A program made the translations under genes and the position numbers. Below are positions 9,109-22,400 of a stretch of DNA of 64,000 nt, piece after piece (position 1 is the stretch's first letter; each line of letters begins with the position of its first letter). The stretch lies in NCBI GenBank assembly GCA_029168955.1, contig JAPDOI010000694.1, positions 245,532-309,531 on the forward strand, read 5' to 3'. The notes under the pieces were generated by a model, which saw only the letters and a program-made list of their open reading frames with translations, did not search any database and was not told where the DNA came from. This DNA comes from Aplectana chamaeleonis (taxonomy: Eukaryota > Nematoda > Chromadorea > Rhabditida > Cosmocercidae).

Positions 9109-10115
9109 CTGAGCGCAGTTGTTCCACTTTCGAACTAGGGTTAGCATGCAATGTATTGATAAGGCAAGACAGCCCTGCTTCGTCTTGCTGAAGAAAAACC
9201 GTCGATCACGATTGTTTTGATGGCGAATATGCCGCAACTATCGATCAAACGGGCGTGCCAATAATCCATGACCGCATGCGGCCGAACAGAGGTGGTCGAC
9301 GAACTGAGTCCCACCCGGTTGATACACACCGAAATGTAGTGCCAGACGGGTGCAGAAAAATCAACCCACTGAGTCCAACTGCGACCGTCTCCTTCCTTCC
9401 GCAATCCACCCAGTCGATACAGGTGTTTTGCGCGCGCACACGGGCAGGGCCAATGCACCGAGGTCGGTTTTTCGACCAAGTCTGACGGGGGTCTGTGAGG
9501 CAGGACTCCATCCCTGGTTTCGCCACGAATAGGAGTACTGTGGATCGGAGGCAGGCCAGTGAATTTTGACAGTTGCTGGCTTGTAATTGAGTCGTTCTCT
9601 CCCGTCCACAGTGTGTCGGCTGCATGCCAATCGATTATGCAAGCGTACTCGAGCGCACTGCGGCCGGATCAGTCCGGCTACATCGGGGGGATTTCTCGAC
9701 CTGAATAAGCGATGTATTGCATGCGTATCAACCGGGACGCCCACGGACGACACAGGCGTGCTCAGTCCGGCCACAAGGGGTGGATTCTTTACACCCGATT
9801 CGCATCCGGGGGCCTAAGAGATAGAGAGCAGGAAGGTTCTAGTAGCGTCTGTAATCATAGAGAAAAGGGTTTGAGGAGGAGCTATTCTCGCTTCTTTTTT
9901 TCTCGAGGTCATTAGGCGGAGGTCTCCACAACCTTCAGGGGCGGCATGCATGAACACGCTAACACGGGGTTTGAAAACCCCGTGCGTGAGACTCTCCGTG
10001 CTAGACGTTCTCTCTCGCTCTTCCCTCCGCGCATGGGTCTCAGCGCTCGACGTTCACTCTCGCGCGCGACGCGACGCGATTCCCCTCACCCTTCTATTGC
10101 GTTCATGCATGTCAG
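9109..10115. other. no gene recognised; diverged short repeats and a hairpin
   Basis: Several open frames overlap on both strands here without any recognisable protein. Short related words (ACTGAGTCC twice; GTATCAACCGGG and its complement) suggest decayed repeats. A perfect 10-bp hairpin, CACGGGGTTT / AAACCCCGTG, lies at 9963-9984. The first exon(s) of the NUF2-like gene should lie in or upstream of this stretch but were not found. Confidence 0.4.
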
Positions 10116-10404
10116 TCCAGGACGACTCCGATTGCCCATTGGAGGAATGTGTACAAGTGTGCAATCGCATTATTCCTCTCCAACCACTTTCCTTCATCAC
10201 TACAAAAGTTTCTCGAACGATATCGTGTCCGGATTGAAACTAGAGATCCTATACAAATTGTTCGTGATATACTTGAAACTCCGTTTTTTCAGTTAGGGAG
10301 CAGTAATGAATAATTTCATGGCTCACTTCAATGTCTGTTACGCACAAGCGGAAAGTGATCAAGCTATTCTTGAGGAATTGCGACAAAACAATGAGGAGAA
10401 ACAG
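10116..10404 (+). CDS. nuf2: NUF2-like exon: end of CH domain and coiled-coil start
   Basis: The 289-base exon is 96 codons plus one extra base. Frame one ends ...ETPFFQLG at 10296-10298, and the next frame continues AVMNNFMAHFNVC. TTTTTTCAG inside it (10284-10292) is read as coding (F-F-Q), not as an acceptor. The acceptor is taken as GTCAG at 10115 but could be TCCAG at 10120; upstream sequence stays open, so this start is uncertain. Donor CAG|GTTGGT. Confidence 0.55.
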
Positions 10405-13400
10405 GTTGGTTGTTGACACTTTGTGCCACACATCTGCACACTGCTGGAAGATGGTTGTCCTTTAGAAGATAAACGATGCTTTGAAGAGGAAACTTGCATT
10501 CTACAAGGAACAGGAGGAAGCCCAGAAGCAGAAGCGTGCTGCTGCTGAACGCGAGCAAGCTGAAGAAATGGAAAAACTGTCGGAAAACTCTGCACGGTTT
10601 GTTTTCAGAGAAAAACCTTTTTTTCGTTCCATGGCAAGTTTCTATTATTTCAGGGCAACAAACCTGATGAGCGAGCTGGACAATCTTTCCGCCCAGTCAG
10701 CTGCTCAAACCAACACAGACCGTGAAGGTGGGCCAATTTGAATCTACGGTACATTCATATTTGGAGGTGATCGGTTTGGCTGTCTGGCTTCTATTGCATT
10801 CAAACACAACCAAGTGTTTACAATAGTCCTGTTTATCTCTGAAATTTTCAGTCCGTGCCCAGCTGACGGATCTATTTACGAGAATGGGGAAAATTATGGA
10901 TGAGGGGAAGAAGCTCTCTGCTGAAGTCGAGGAGTTGAAAAAACCAGTAACGATGGATCCACAGGAGGTGGCCGGTATGACAATCGTTGACATTTTTTCG
11001 TTTTCGTGGATGTAAGGCGGATCTAGCGTGATGTGAGAGTTTTTACCGAGACTGATACCGCAATCCACCCGTGACCCGTGACAGTACCGGGCTCGTTTCC
11101 CCGTCGTCTGTGCATGTCCTTACCGCGATAGTCTCCCGTTGTATACTTAGACAGTCGGGGCTTAGTGCGTCGGCACAATAGCGTTAGTACTCCGGTACAA
11201 AGGGATTAGCAGCACCCCTGCTGCCGAGATGTCGTACGTTCGTGCCGTGGCAGTGTGGAGGAAAGAAGACCACCTCCGTGCAAACCGAGCGTCAATCCAC
11301 TCCGCGGAGAGGGAGTTTTTGTCATGGGAGAGGTGCTGGCTGGCCGCAGCTCTCCTGAAGAATCTTACTGCAAAGAGCCAAGGCGTCGATAGGAACCCCA
11401 GGACCCGCGAAGAAGAAGTACCCATGTGCCACATGCCAAACAGAGATGTCAATTGGTATGGAACCAGCGTCCAATGTTTTGGATGCGAAAGGTGGGTGTG
11501 CACTTCTCTTTGTTCGGGTCTCAGGCTCTGTCGAGGCACCACGATTCTTCCTTTCGTTGTATTGTGTGCTCCGCACTCCTGAAAGGTAACTCAAATTCCT
11601 CATCTACCAACCGCCCCCTCTCTATTGTACATATCAATTCCTCAACGGCCTTCGCGCCAAGCTTTCTGAATTCATCTCTCTTTGCCCGTACTCATCACCC
11701 GGATGTTATCATGGTTCAGGAAACGCCAAACTCTCTCCCTCTGCTACCTCCTCGACATCCAAAAAATACATCCCGGGCTATACTGCTTATCATACTCCTA
11801 GGGTCATCTCAGGGAGGCGGAGTCTCTACTTTTGTTCACCTGTTCGTCTCTTCCTCTCACATCATTCCAAACACTCAGTGGATGGCACTCTCGAGTACAT
11901 CCCCCATCCATCTACCTCTAAACTCCACTTTCTCTTTTCAATCCATATACATTCCTCCTCCTACATCCATGTCCACCAACCTACAACCCTATCCCTCTAC
12001 TTACAAGCAGCTGTATGACTGCTCCTCTGCATTCCCCTCAATTGTCTTTGCGTGGGTGACTTCAATGCTCCACATCGTTCTGCTCACATCAGCTTGACTC
12101 TGATGCTAGAGGAAATGACGTCGAAGAATGGGCGGAGGAGTGCGATCAGTTATCGCTTTGAACGATGACCAGCCCACTGCGTCTCCCTGCTTTTCATGCG
12201 TACCGACTCTTCTGACCCAGACATCTAACAGCCTTCGTCTCTTCTGAATCTCTCTAAATGCCTGCTCTTGGTCTACATCCAGCTGCAACTCTTCCAGTGA
12301 TCACATTCCGGTCTTTTGTCAATATCGATCTCTCTAACTCTCTTGCTCCCTATACAGGTGTTCGTCATCGTTCTTATCTCTCAATTTCAGGCCTTGCAGA
12401 CTGGGACCTGTTGCCAGGGAGGCTTTGCACTCCGTCAAACGGCCGAATGATCCGTGGAATGGCAATGTACACCAGAAGGAGCCGCCACTTCTCTGATGCC
12501 ATCCGGAAGGACAGTGTAAGCTGCGACTCCCTGAAGAGTCGTGGTTCAAGACCATCTTTCCCAATGTCACCAGGAAGACACTGCAGAAGATAAGGACAAG
12601 GGACGCAAAGAGAGCTGCTGATCATCTTCGACCCAGACATTGCCGAGCTGGATAGCAATAGAGATCAGGATGGACCTTGGATCAGGCACAAGAAAGAATC
12701 TTGAGGAAAAGTTCTGATCTGAGAAGATGAACCTTCAGGAGTGATGCCGTGCAGCAACGTGAGAAGGCTTTGAAAAGGATCTCCGGAAAGTTCACACTCC
12801 CGCCAACAATCTGTTCACGATTAGATTCGACGGCGGAGTCTTTAAGTCAGGGAAAGAGGCCGCAAATGCTCTTGGGAAGCATTTTTTCATAACTAAAACA
12901 AAAAGAGATAAAGCAGGAATGAGAATAACTGTTCGGAACTCTTATGAAATTGCCACTTATGGCTGAAGATGAGTGATAACACGCCCGCTCACAGGTCGAG
13001 AAGGTTATCAGGCTGAATAGAGTAACTCGAAGGCAGTAGGGGGCCAGATGGAATGGCAGAACCCAGCAGTCTCCTAAAGAGAAGGACTGCACAAGTGAAC
13101 TTACTACCCCTGCTCGCTGACGTCATTAATACATCGTTTCGGACCTGTACATTACCCTCAAGATTGGAAAGTAGCACGCGTCATCCCATTGCCTAAGCCG
13201 GGTAAATCACCATCCACGGCAAAGGTTGTCACAGGCCAATCGAGTCTCTCTCTCACCTATTGCCAAAGTTGCGGTAAAATTGAAACTGTGGAGGAGCTTC
13301 CTCGAACACAATAGCAAAACAAAAGCATCAACATGGTTTCCATAAGCTACATTCCGCTACACTACGGCCCTAGCTGGGAAATTGTGAGCTATGTTTTGGA

Positions 13401-16400
13401 CGGCTTTCAATGCCATGAAAACCTCCAGCGAGACCGTAGGTGTAGCTCCTCGATCCTAACGAAGGCTTTTTGACACTATAAACTCTGGGCATTTTGTCGG
13501 AGAGCCTGTTACAGGTCTGCCATTTCCGCCCAGCAACCCTGGCAGAAGCGGTGGATAAATCCGCATTCACCAAAAAGCGACGTCGGGCAAATGTGCTATT
13601 TCAAGGGCACGTCTCCAATAGCATCCCAATCGCCGCCGGCGTACCTCAAGCGAGAGTTTTATCGCCTGCTCTTGCCCAGGTCTGTATATGATGAAGATCT
13701 ACCCGTTTCCATCCCCTAAGACATCAAGGTCGTTGCATGTGCGGATGATATTGCTAATACTATGCCGGGATCGCGCGACATGCGTGTGGCTGCCAGTAAG
13801 ATCAATGACTTCGTGATCCCGAGTTGGAAATGTTTTCCTCGATAGCAAGATGCTTACGGTCTCTGCCCGGCTAAAATCATCCGTCACCAGTCTTTTCCAC
13901 TGTTCCTGCGGAGCACCTGGTGCTCATCCACATGGTGAAATGGGATCGTCGAAACTCGCCTGCCGGCCGCCCGATTCCCTAAGCTGCTCCGGACTCGTGT
14001 TTGGACCCTTCAGCTGAGGGTTTCATAAGAACGCACTGAGCGGAAGCAAGCTGCCAGTGAAAACAAGACTTAACGTCCTACGTGCTCCTCGGCGGAACGT
14101 CCTGGGGGATGCAGTAAAAGAAACGATCCTGACCACGTATTAAGCGCCATCCCGTAACAGCCCGTCCCTGGAGTATGCTGCACCAGTCTGGCAAAGCATA
14201 TCTGTGTCGGACAACATCCTGGTCCAAAGCTGCAGCGCATCCAAAATGGAGCATTGCGAATCGCAACAGGCTGTTCTAAAGAGCTCTCCAATAGAAAGGC
14301 ACCTGCATGCCGAAGCTCGCATCCTGCCAGTTAAGGACTCACTGCCAACTCCACGCACAACAGCTGTACATAAACATTCTGGGAAGCCCAGCCCAAATCA
14401 TCCGTCGCGAAGAGTATTAGACCCCGTGAGAGAGAGGGTATAAGAAAGCCGTTTGCTGATGCTCCCACGAAAATCAATATACAGAGATGGACTAACGCAC
14501 AACAAGAACGCCTTCCCGTCTCTCTTACGTGCTGAGCATACCCAATTCGTCAGGGGATCACTTGATGCAGAGACTCGCCGTAAACTCCCATTCTCGGAAG
14601 TCAGCTGCCGCCTGAGGTCAGCGAAACCAGAGATGGAACTCGGTAGGCGTGCCAGTGTGCACCCTTGCCTCGTTGCAGCTGCGGGCACTCCCCCATGCCA
14701 TGTCTTATTTACACATAAGATCGATAGCAGCAGACCTGACGAGCGCCCGGGATTGTAATAATAAAGGGCATACTACTGCGCACTCTTTTCCAGCGCTGCC
14801 CGATGAGAACCGGCATCATTAACAGCAGTCAGATCTGTTGGACGAGATCCGACGCTTGTAGCTCCAGTTCCTCTCAGTCTGGTGACAGGACCCTCTCCTG
14901 TGGCTGCAGAAGAGAAGAAGAAGAAGGGCGACTCTTCCTCGGTGTGTAGAGAAGCCCTGTTTTGGAGCAGATTGGCTGACACACGTGACGCGCGTGGCGG
15001 AACACCGCTGCGCGCGCATCGTCGCTGGAGCGCGTTAGCAGAGCGCCAACTATCTTTCCTGTTAGAGGCCTACGGTTAACGCACTCCAAAGACGGCGTGC
15101 ACGCAGCGGTTTTCTGCCACGCGCGACGTGTGCCAGCCGAGCTGCTCCCGCGCTGTGGATTTGATCAGCATCCCCCCTCACTATAGTCCTACAAGATCCC
15201 TTATGCAAGTACCCGAAGTTGAACGAAGTGGCTGCTTGGAGGGAAATTCACACAATTCTTGCAGGACTTTTTCTACTACAGTTTACGTAGTACCATTTTA
15301 CAGTTGATTGTATTCACCTGGTTCCTCGGTCGCACCTGTGTCGTCAATGTCTGGTTGGGAGGAAGCCGCAACGCTGCTTGGCGGGAAAATTGGCCCGCAG
15401 AAAAAAGAAGGGAGGATGGCCATTGGTCGAATGATTTTGTGCCCGATTGCTGAGCGCGGCTTACTACTTGGTAGAAACGGACGGTGCTGCCCGTGCTCAA
15501 CAAAAACTGATTGCCTGCACCCTTGGCAGAACACCTACGTTGGTGCAACAGCAAATCAGGATTCTTGCACTCTCGCCTAACTGGAAGGATTAGCCCGAGA
15601 AGTGAACACTGAAATCCGCAAACAAACGGCTGACCCCTTTTCACCATGGTTCGTGTGTACCGCTGATTTGGTTTTGAAGTTCAATGTTGCGTCTTAGACG
15701 TCACTGCACACGTGAAGCGACACGCAACGCGACGATCAGTCATGTAGTTCAGCGAATCGTTCTCGTCAGGGTGCATCTTCCGACAAAACAGCTTCAGCAT
15801 TTCGCAGCAAACGTGTTACCCGTTGGTCTCCGCATGCGAGTGTACCAATTAATTAACTCAGACACTCGGAGCGTTGAACTACTTTGGAAAAAGACGCGTT
15901 CGTGGTGAACTACCGGGAGCTGTTTTGTCGAGAAGGTAACCTGAAGAAAACGATGCGTTGAATTGCTAAATGGGCTTGTCGCCGCGTTCCAATGTGGTGA
16001 AAGGACTTCTCTCCGACGCAACGCTGAACGCCAAAATCAAATCGACAGTACACACGAGCCATGTTGAGATGGTGGTGGTCCACCGTTTGCTCTCTGGTCC
16101 GGTGCAACTGTTCACTCCTTGGCTCTGCCGTTGAGTTGAGTGAGAGTGCAAGTGGCTTTGCTTGTTTCGGTCCTGCACAAACACAGGTGCTCTGCCTTGG
16201 GGAGCAGCAAGCAGTGGAGCGTTCGCCTTGTCTGTTAATTGGTGAGCATTAGCAGTGCTGACCTGGAGAGAAGCCAGGTGCAGGTAGGTATTTAAAGATG
16301 AGTCAACTGTACTAGGATATAGCTGGAGTTATAGTTAGCGCAATGAAATGACATGGTGCGGTTGCGGATTGGCTCATTTTAAACTACGGTAGAATCTGGC

Positions 16401-19400
16401 ACTATTGCCAGATTTCGTCATCGATCGGCGCCACAGCTGATGTTATCGTGAGCAGATAGACGACTGTTGGCTCCGATCGATGACGAAATCTGGCAAAGCG
16501 CCGGATTCTACCGTAATTTAGTGCAAGTCCGCAACCGCACCATGTCCTTTACACACGATTGCGGTCAACTGTAAGATTTGGAGATGTGTCCTGCAAGAAT
16601 TATTTAAATTTCTCTCTATGGACAACTCGGCAAGTAACGGCCGGGTTACGGTGCTATTTACGATTTATCTTATACCTCGATGCCGGAGCAGCTCGCAGGA
16701 GGAGCTTGGCAGTCTGGTGCTCAGTTGCGGCTCGTTTTGATAATAGGTGAACAGCCTTGGTGGCCGTGTGGTGTTCCGGCCACAGCACGGCACCTGGTAG
16801 TCGATGCGCTGATGGCCATCGCAGGTGCCCGAGCTGGGGCCGGAACACCACACGGCCACCGTTCACCTCATATCAAAACGACCCCCACCACAGGCCAAGC
16901 TCCTCCCTGCGAGCTGCTCGGGAATTGAGGGTACGTGGTTTAGCATACAGTCTCTACATCTGTGTTTTTTTCAGATTTGAGATGATTCGATTCATTCTGA
17001 TTCAAAACCGAGCAGGGAAAAAAAAACGCGGCTTGCAAAAGCGGTATATGCATTTCGATGACGATGAGAACCAGGTACGTTGATGGATATTCGTCGTCCC
17101 TTTCATTCGTTGCGCTTCACCTAGCGGCCGATTACCCTTGGAATGGCGACGTGCACCAGAAAGAGTGCCATTTATATGACGCGATCCGCAGAGCCATGAA
17201 AGCGGCTATTCCTGTCGGTCTATCCAAATGTCACAAGGGAGATCCTCGATAAGATCAGGACAAGAGATGCCAAGAGAGCGGTCAACCATCTGGACCCCGT
17301 CGTTGCTGAACTTGACGATGTGATCAAAAACGATCTAGACAGGCACGAGAAAGAAGAGTGGGGAAAGTTCACTGGGGCAGTTGATTTCAAGACGGACAGT
17401 GCAGCTACCTGGAAAGGAAGGTTTTATGGAAGCTCTTGGGTAAGAGCTCGCCTGCCACTGTTCTCCACAATAGAATTCGACGACGGTGTATTCCAGTAAT
17501 CAGGAAAGGAAGCCGCTTATGTAACCTCTTCTGTAATCTGTTTCATTCCGAGTGAACTCATGTTTTTGGTTATCTTAGCGTGGCTTTTTCGTCGAAACCT
17601 CCTTATCACTAGTTATATTTCACCGAGGCCCACAGCTCCGCTACTGGTGATAATCGAAATCAACAGGTCACTAGGGATGTACCATAGCTTACGATCACCG
17701 CTCCCTATGACCAATTGTTTTTTCGGAAATTCCGCGATCCTCACTCGAATTTTATTTCGTATGCCAAAACGTTTACGATCCCTGAACAGATTTTTACCTT
17801 AGGTAAAATTTCCTACGACTTCAACCCTTCCCACGCCACCCGGGTCAAACCGGGTCCTGACCCGGCACAACGGCGATGGGAGTTGTAAAAAATTTGGCTT
17901 AGAAGATGAAGATTAGTAAATAGGGAGGGTCGTGAAAATTTTTAAATAACTTTCCACCTAAGAGGAGTGGTCGCAACAGTTTCGAATATTTTTCGAAAAC
18001 TTATACGCCAACGTATCCTTTCAGAATAAAAAAAAACTTCAGAGATGTTTGATCGACCATATCCGATTTACCCGATCGTTCCGATTTCGCGTTTTCAGGA
18101 AGATTCTTGAATGAAATCTGCGCAATTTCAGTCTCTGGCTGAAGCTTATCAAGGATAACATATGTTTTGCTCCGCCTCTGGAAAAAGTGAAGATTTTTAG
18201 AAAGGGTAGCACACGCCTTACCTAAAGATCAGGGGTGAGCAGGGTTGCAACTCGGCGCAACGGGGGGAGGGGTCGTAAAATAATTGCAAAATTTTCGAAA
18301 AAAAAATGAAAATTGGGGTGGGCTCGTACGATTTGACCAAATTTTACAACAAATTTGAACTTTTTTCAACTTTTTCACCTTCAAAAAGCCTGAGCAAATT
18401 TTTTTTCTCGGAAGGGGATCGTAAAATTTTTGGAAATGTAGAAAAACAATCTGGACAACGGGGTGGGAGGCAAGGTTAAGCAGGCCGTTGCGACCGGTGT
18501 CCGAAACTTTACGACCCCCCCCTGGGATGAAAACAAAATTATGACCACTGTTTTCACGAACTCCCTAGGATGGCGAAATGGACGCGATGCAATACACGGC
18601 GCTATACATTAAACTTTGGTTCAAGAATGTCATATTTCCGAGACCTTTCCGAGTGGTTTGGGGATAAACTCCGATTTTTCCCAAATTTTTACGACCCCCG
18701 TTGCGACCGGTCGCAAGCCTGCCCAACCCTGGTGGGAGGTCGTAGCTCCGCCAAAAATTGGCGCAACTGCCTGCTCAGCCCTGATGAAGATCTTCTGTCC
18801 TTAGTCAGAAACACGAGGCGATAAGCTCTTCATACATTATTGGGCTGGATCCTGCAATTTTCATTCATTACGTATTTTCTGAGCGGATGCAAGTCGATCG
18901 GGGCATATTTGTGCTCGTGAGGTTCGCTGGAGCAAGTCTCCAACCACTATTGATAGGATCGCATTCACTCATTTGAAACGTACTGATGAGGTATTTGAGG
19001 AGCCAGCCCTTTAGTGGGTGGAGGGCTTGCCCTACTCCAACGTGTGTATTGAATTTATAGACCCAATATCATGGACGTATTATTCTCGCAGAACTCAAGC
19101 TTTGTGCACACCGTTTTTCGCTGCGACAGCAAAGTGAAATACTTCTTATTGTAAATTATTTTTATTCAGAAGCAGAAGAAATGCATTTGCATGCCGTCCA
19201 GAATGAGTTGGCTAATCTTGAAGAAGAAAGGAAGAAGGTGCGGCTTAAAGGTGTTGCAGAGTTGCTATGATACCTGAGCATTTTGGAAAATATCTTTTGC
19301 GAGCAATCAGAATCAGAACCTTGATTTTGAGGTTGCTGAAGAGAGACAAGCAAAAGGAAAAATTTTGTCGGATCTTTCATCAGAAAAAGCTGGTTATGAG

Positions 19401-22400
19401 AAGGATTTGGATTCACTAGTATCGGAACTGACGCAACTAGAGAGCGACTCGGCAGATATGAAGCAGAAACAGGTGGGTTTCAGCGGTAATTTGTGTAAGC
19501 TCGCTGGCAAGAAGGGAAGTGTGTGCGCAGGGAGTGACAGCTTTTCGAATCCGGCATGTTTTTAGGCCATTCTGATTTGAGGACTTTGTGTGCGGAATTC
19601 GGAACAAATAACGCTAAATCTCCTTCGATATTTATCCTCTTGGCATGCGTTAGGGCCCAAGTGTTCGATGTGCGAATATAAGCAGCTCTTTTCATATATG
19701 GTAACAAATGTTCAAGCATCATCCCATTCACATACGTGTGTGCCTAGGAAAAGCTGCTTGGAAACCAATCCAAGTTGGAGTCCTCGTACCCTCTACTAAA
19801 AGAACGCGAGGGCAAGTTGCCGAGATGCATAAGTGGGATCTGTCAATTTCAGGCCACTCACATTTTCGTTATTTTTTGCTTTCTCTGAAGACATTCAGTC
19901 GGCAAAGATTGTGATCAAATGCGGTTGAAGATTCTTCATCGAATTTCGTACTTTTCAGTGATTTTCGAGAAAGGCGATAATTGATCGATTTTTTGAAAAC
20001 AGCTGGTAAAATTGTAAAAATCTTCAAGAACATTTGTGCTCCAAGTTTGACGCCTAGACGCTGTCAGGGAAACAAAATATGGCACGAATGCAGCTATTTC
20101 AAATTCTGAGCTGGCCCATAATAGAACAATTAGGGCATTTCGCTCCCGCGTTTTTTGATAGAGGTTCCAAGAACTCCAGCTATAACATTTCCAAGCAGTA
20201 ACCCTTTGTTTGTGGTTCGGAATGTCCCACTTGGATCAAATCTCCACGGTCACACGTGAGAAGGAGCAACAATCACTGAGGCTGGTTTCGAGACGAGTTC
20301 CGCAGTGAAAAATCGAGGACTTCTATTCACCATTTGTTTCAAAAACCATTTTGCGTTCCGAAGCTTTGTACATTTTATGAGGGAGATTTGACGAAAAGAA
20401 CAGAATATGCAAGGTGATTAGCGACGCGCATATGTTTTCACGGTAAGGTTAGAAAGTTTTGTCGCTTTAAAAAGCGCCCTGTAGTGATCAAGGCTTCGCT
20501 CTTGCCCCGTACTTCTCGTCTCCGCGACTCGTCAATAATACCATCTGAAGGCTCTTTCGTCTGCTTGCAGCTCGATTTATAAAACTGCTCGATCTTGTGC
20601 TTGATCCGTCGCTAATGTTTCATAAGAATACCGAACAAAAGCAGACAGTCGTTAAAGGCAGTGTTCACGATAAACTTCAATTTTGAGATTATGCGCTATA
20701 TCGATTAATTGACCCCCGGGTAGAACCAAAACAACGGAGAAACTGAGAAAAACGGAACCAGAAGGGCACCAAATCCTTTACTCTCACCCCGCCACTTTAC
20801 TCTCACAGGAACTGTTCGTTGTGACGATGAAAAATGTTGTGGACCCGTCCTTTGCCATTTTCTGCAATCTGTTGTTCCATACCTTCCTTCGGACCCTAAC
20901 TAAAACTGTTTTGCATAAAATATTTTTCCATTTTCGGCTGACCCCATTTTTCACCGGTCACAACCACCGGGAACATCTTCATCCAATCGGACAACTAGTC
21001 CAGGCCAGAGAATAGTGCCACTGAAATACGGCGTTTTAATGCGTTTCTCGCCGTTTCTTCGTAATTCTGGTAACACTTGGAGGCCAACGCTTTGTTTTAT
21101 GTGAAAAAATCGGAAATGAAAATCATCGTGAACACTGCCTTTAAAGCGAAGCTCAATGTTCTCAGTGCCCTGGGCGGTACATCATGAAGTAGCAGCAAGG
21201 AAACTATACTTACAACGTATAAGGCGTTTCTTCAGCCCGCTCTGGAAAACGCCGCACCGGTCTGGCAGCATCTCGTCTTTGAATACTCTTGGACGAAGAT
21301 GCAACGAGTACATAATGCCGCTCATCTTATCGCCACCGGATGTGCAAGGAGTTCCCCAGTCGAGCACCTGTATGCTGAGACCCGTCTGCTACCAGCAATG
21401 TCAGCTCCAAGCCCAGCAACTCCGTATCAATATTTTTAAACAACCAAACCACCCGTCTTGGAGAGTGCTCAATCCCGTTGGAGTGAGAGACAAAAGAGAG
21501 CCATTCGCCGATGCTCCAAACAAAGTTAACTTGCAAAGATGGCACGACTCACAGAAAGAACGACTCCGTCTTCTGCGCGAGGAGCACACCAAGTTCGTAC
21601 GGTGTCATCTTGAGAAGGCGGCGGTAAATCCTATACTAGGAGAAGTACCGCCCCCAGTCTGTACATCCGAGACTCAACTCGGAAGAAGGGCTAGATGCAC
21701 ACTCGCATCGCTGCGCTGTGGTCACTCGACAATGCTTATGTCTTACGTCAGCAAGATTGACAGCAGCAAATCTGATGTTTGTCCGGACTACGGTTCCATC
21801 GGTCATAACACCGCCTATTTATTTAATTGTCCGAAGAGACCTACCACGCTGACCATAATGGATCTATGGACGAATCCACTACTGGTCGCCCAGTTTCTCC
21901 GCCTATGACAAAACCCTCGATGTGGCTGCGAAGAAGAAGAAGGCTCTTTCATACGCTTCGACTTGTCGCTTCACTAGCAATAGTTGCTTACAAAATCCGT
22001 CGTGGCAACATCTTGCACTGAGTCGCGACGTGTTGGAACATTTTGCACTTTCAGTCATGATCGCCGAGCGACTGGGGTATTTCATAGCTATTCGAAGCGA
22101 CCTGCTCGATTTTGTTATGTCGCTTCGACTAGTCGCGTCGCTTCCATGGTGGAAGCGACTCGGCTAGTCGGAGCGACTATGCCGTAATCTTTCGTCAAGA
22201 CGTAGGGTATTCGGCGCCAAATCGCATACTCAACACTCAATCCCGCGGCGTTGTTCGCCAATCTCCGTCGCGTTTTACGCGGAGTTGCGTCCCCACGAGC
22301 TATTCCAAGTCGCTCGACGGTTGGAAATCGCTGGACGAAGCGATTTCAAATCGCTTCGTCCAGCGATTTCAGATCGCGGCAGTATTGTTGGTAGCTTCGA

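Noticed and set aside
9190..9830. Overlapping frames of 60-137 codons on both strands
   Set aside because: No conserved motif, no splice pattern, and several related short repeats. Not supported as genes.
10284..10296. TTTTTTCAG as a splice acceptor (or trans-splice site) before the AVMNNF frame
   Set aside because: It looks like a consensus acceptor, but the sequence upstream reads as the end of the NUF2 CH domain right through it (ETPFFQLG), so a one-base frameshift explains the data better. Not fully excluded.
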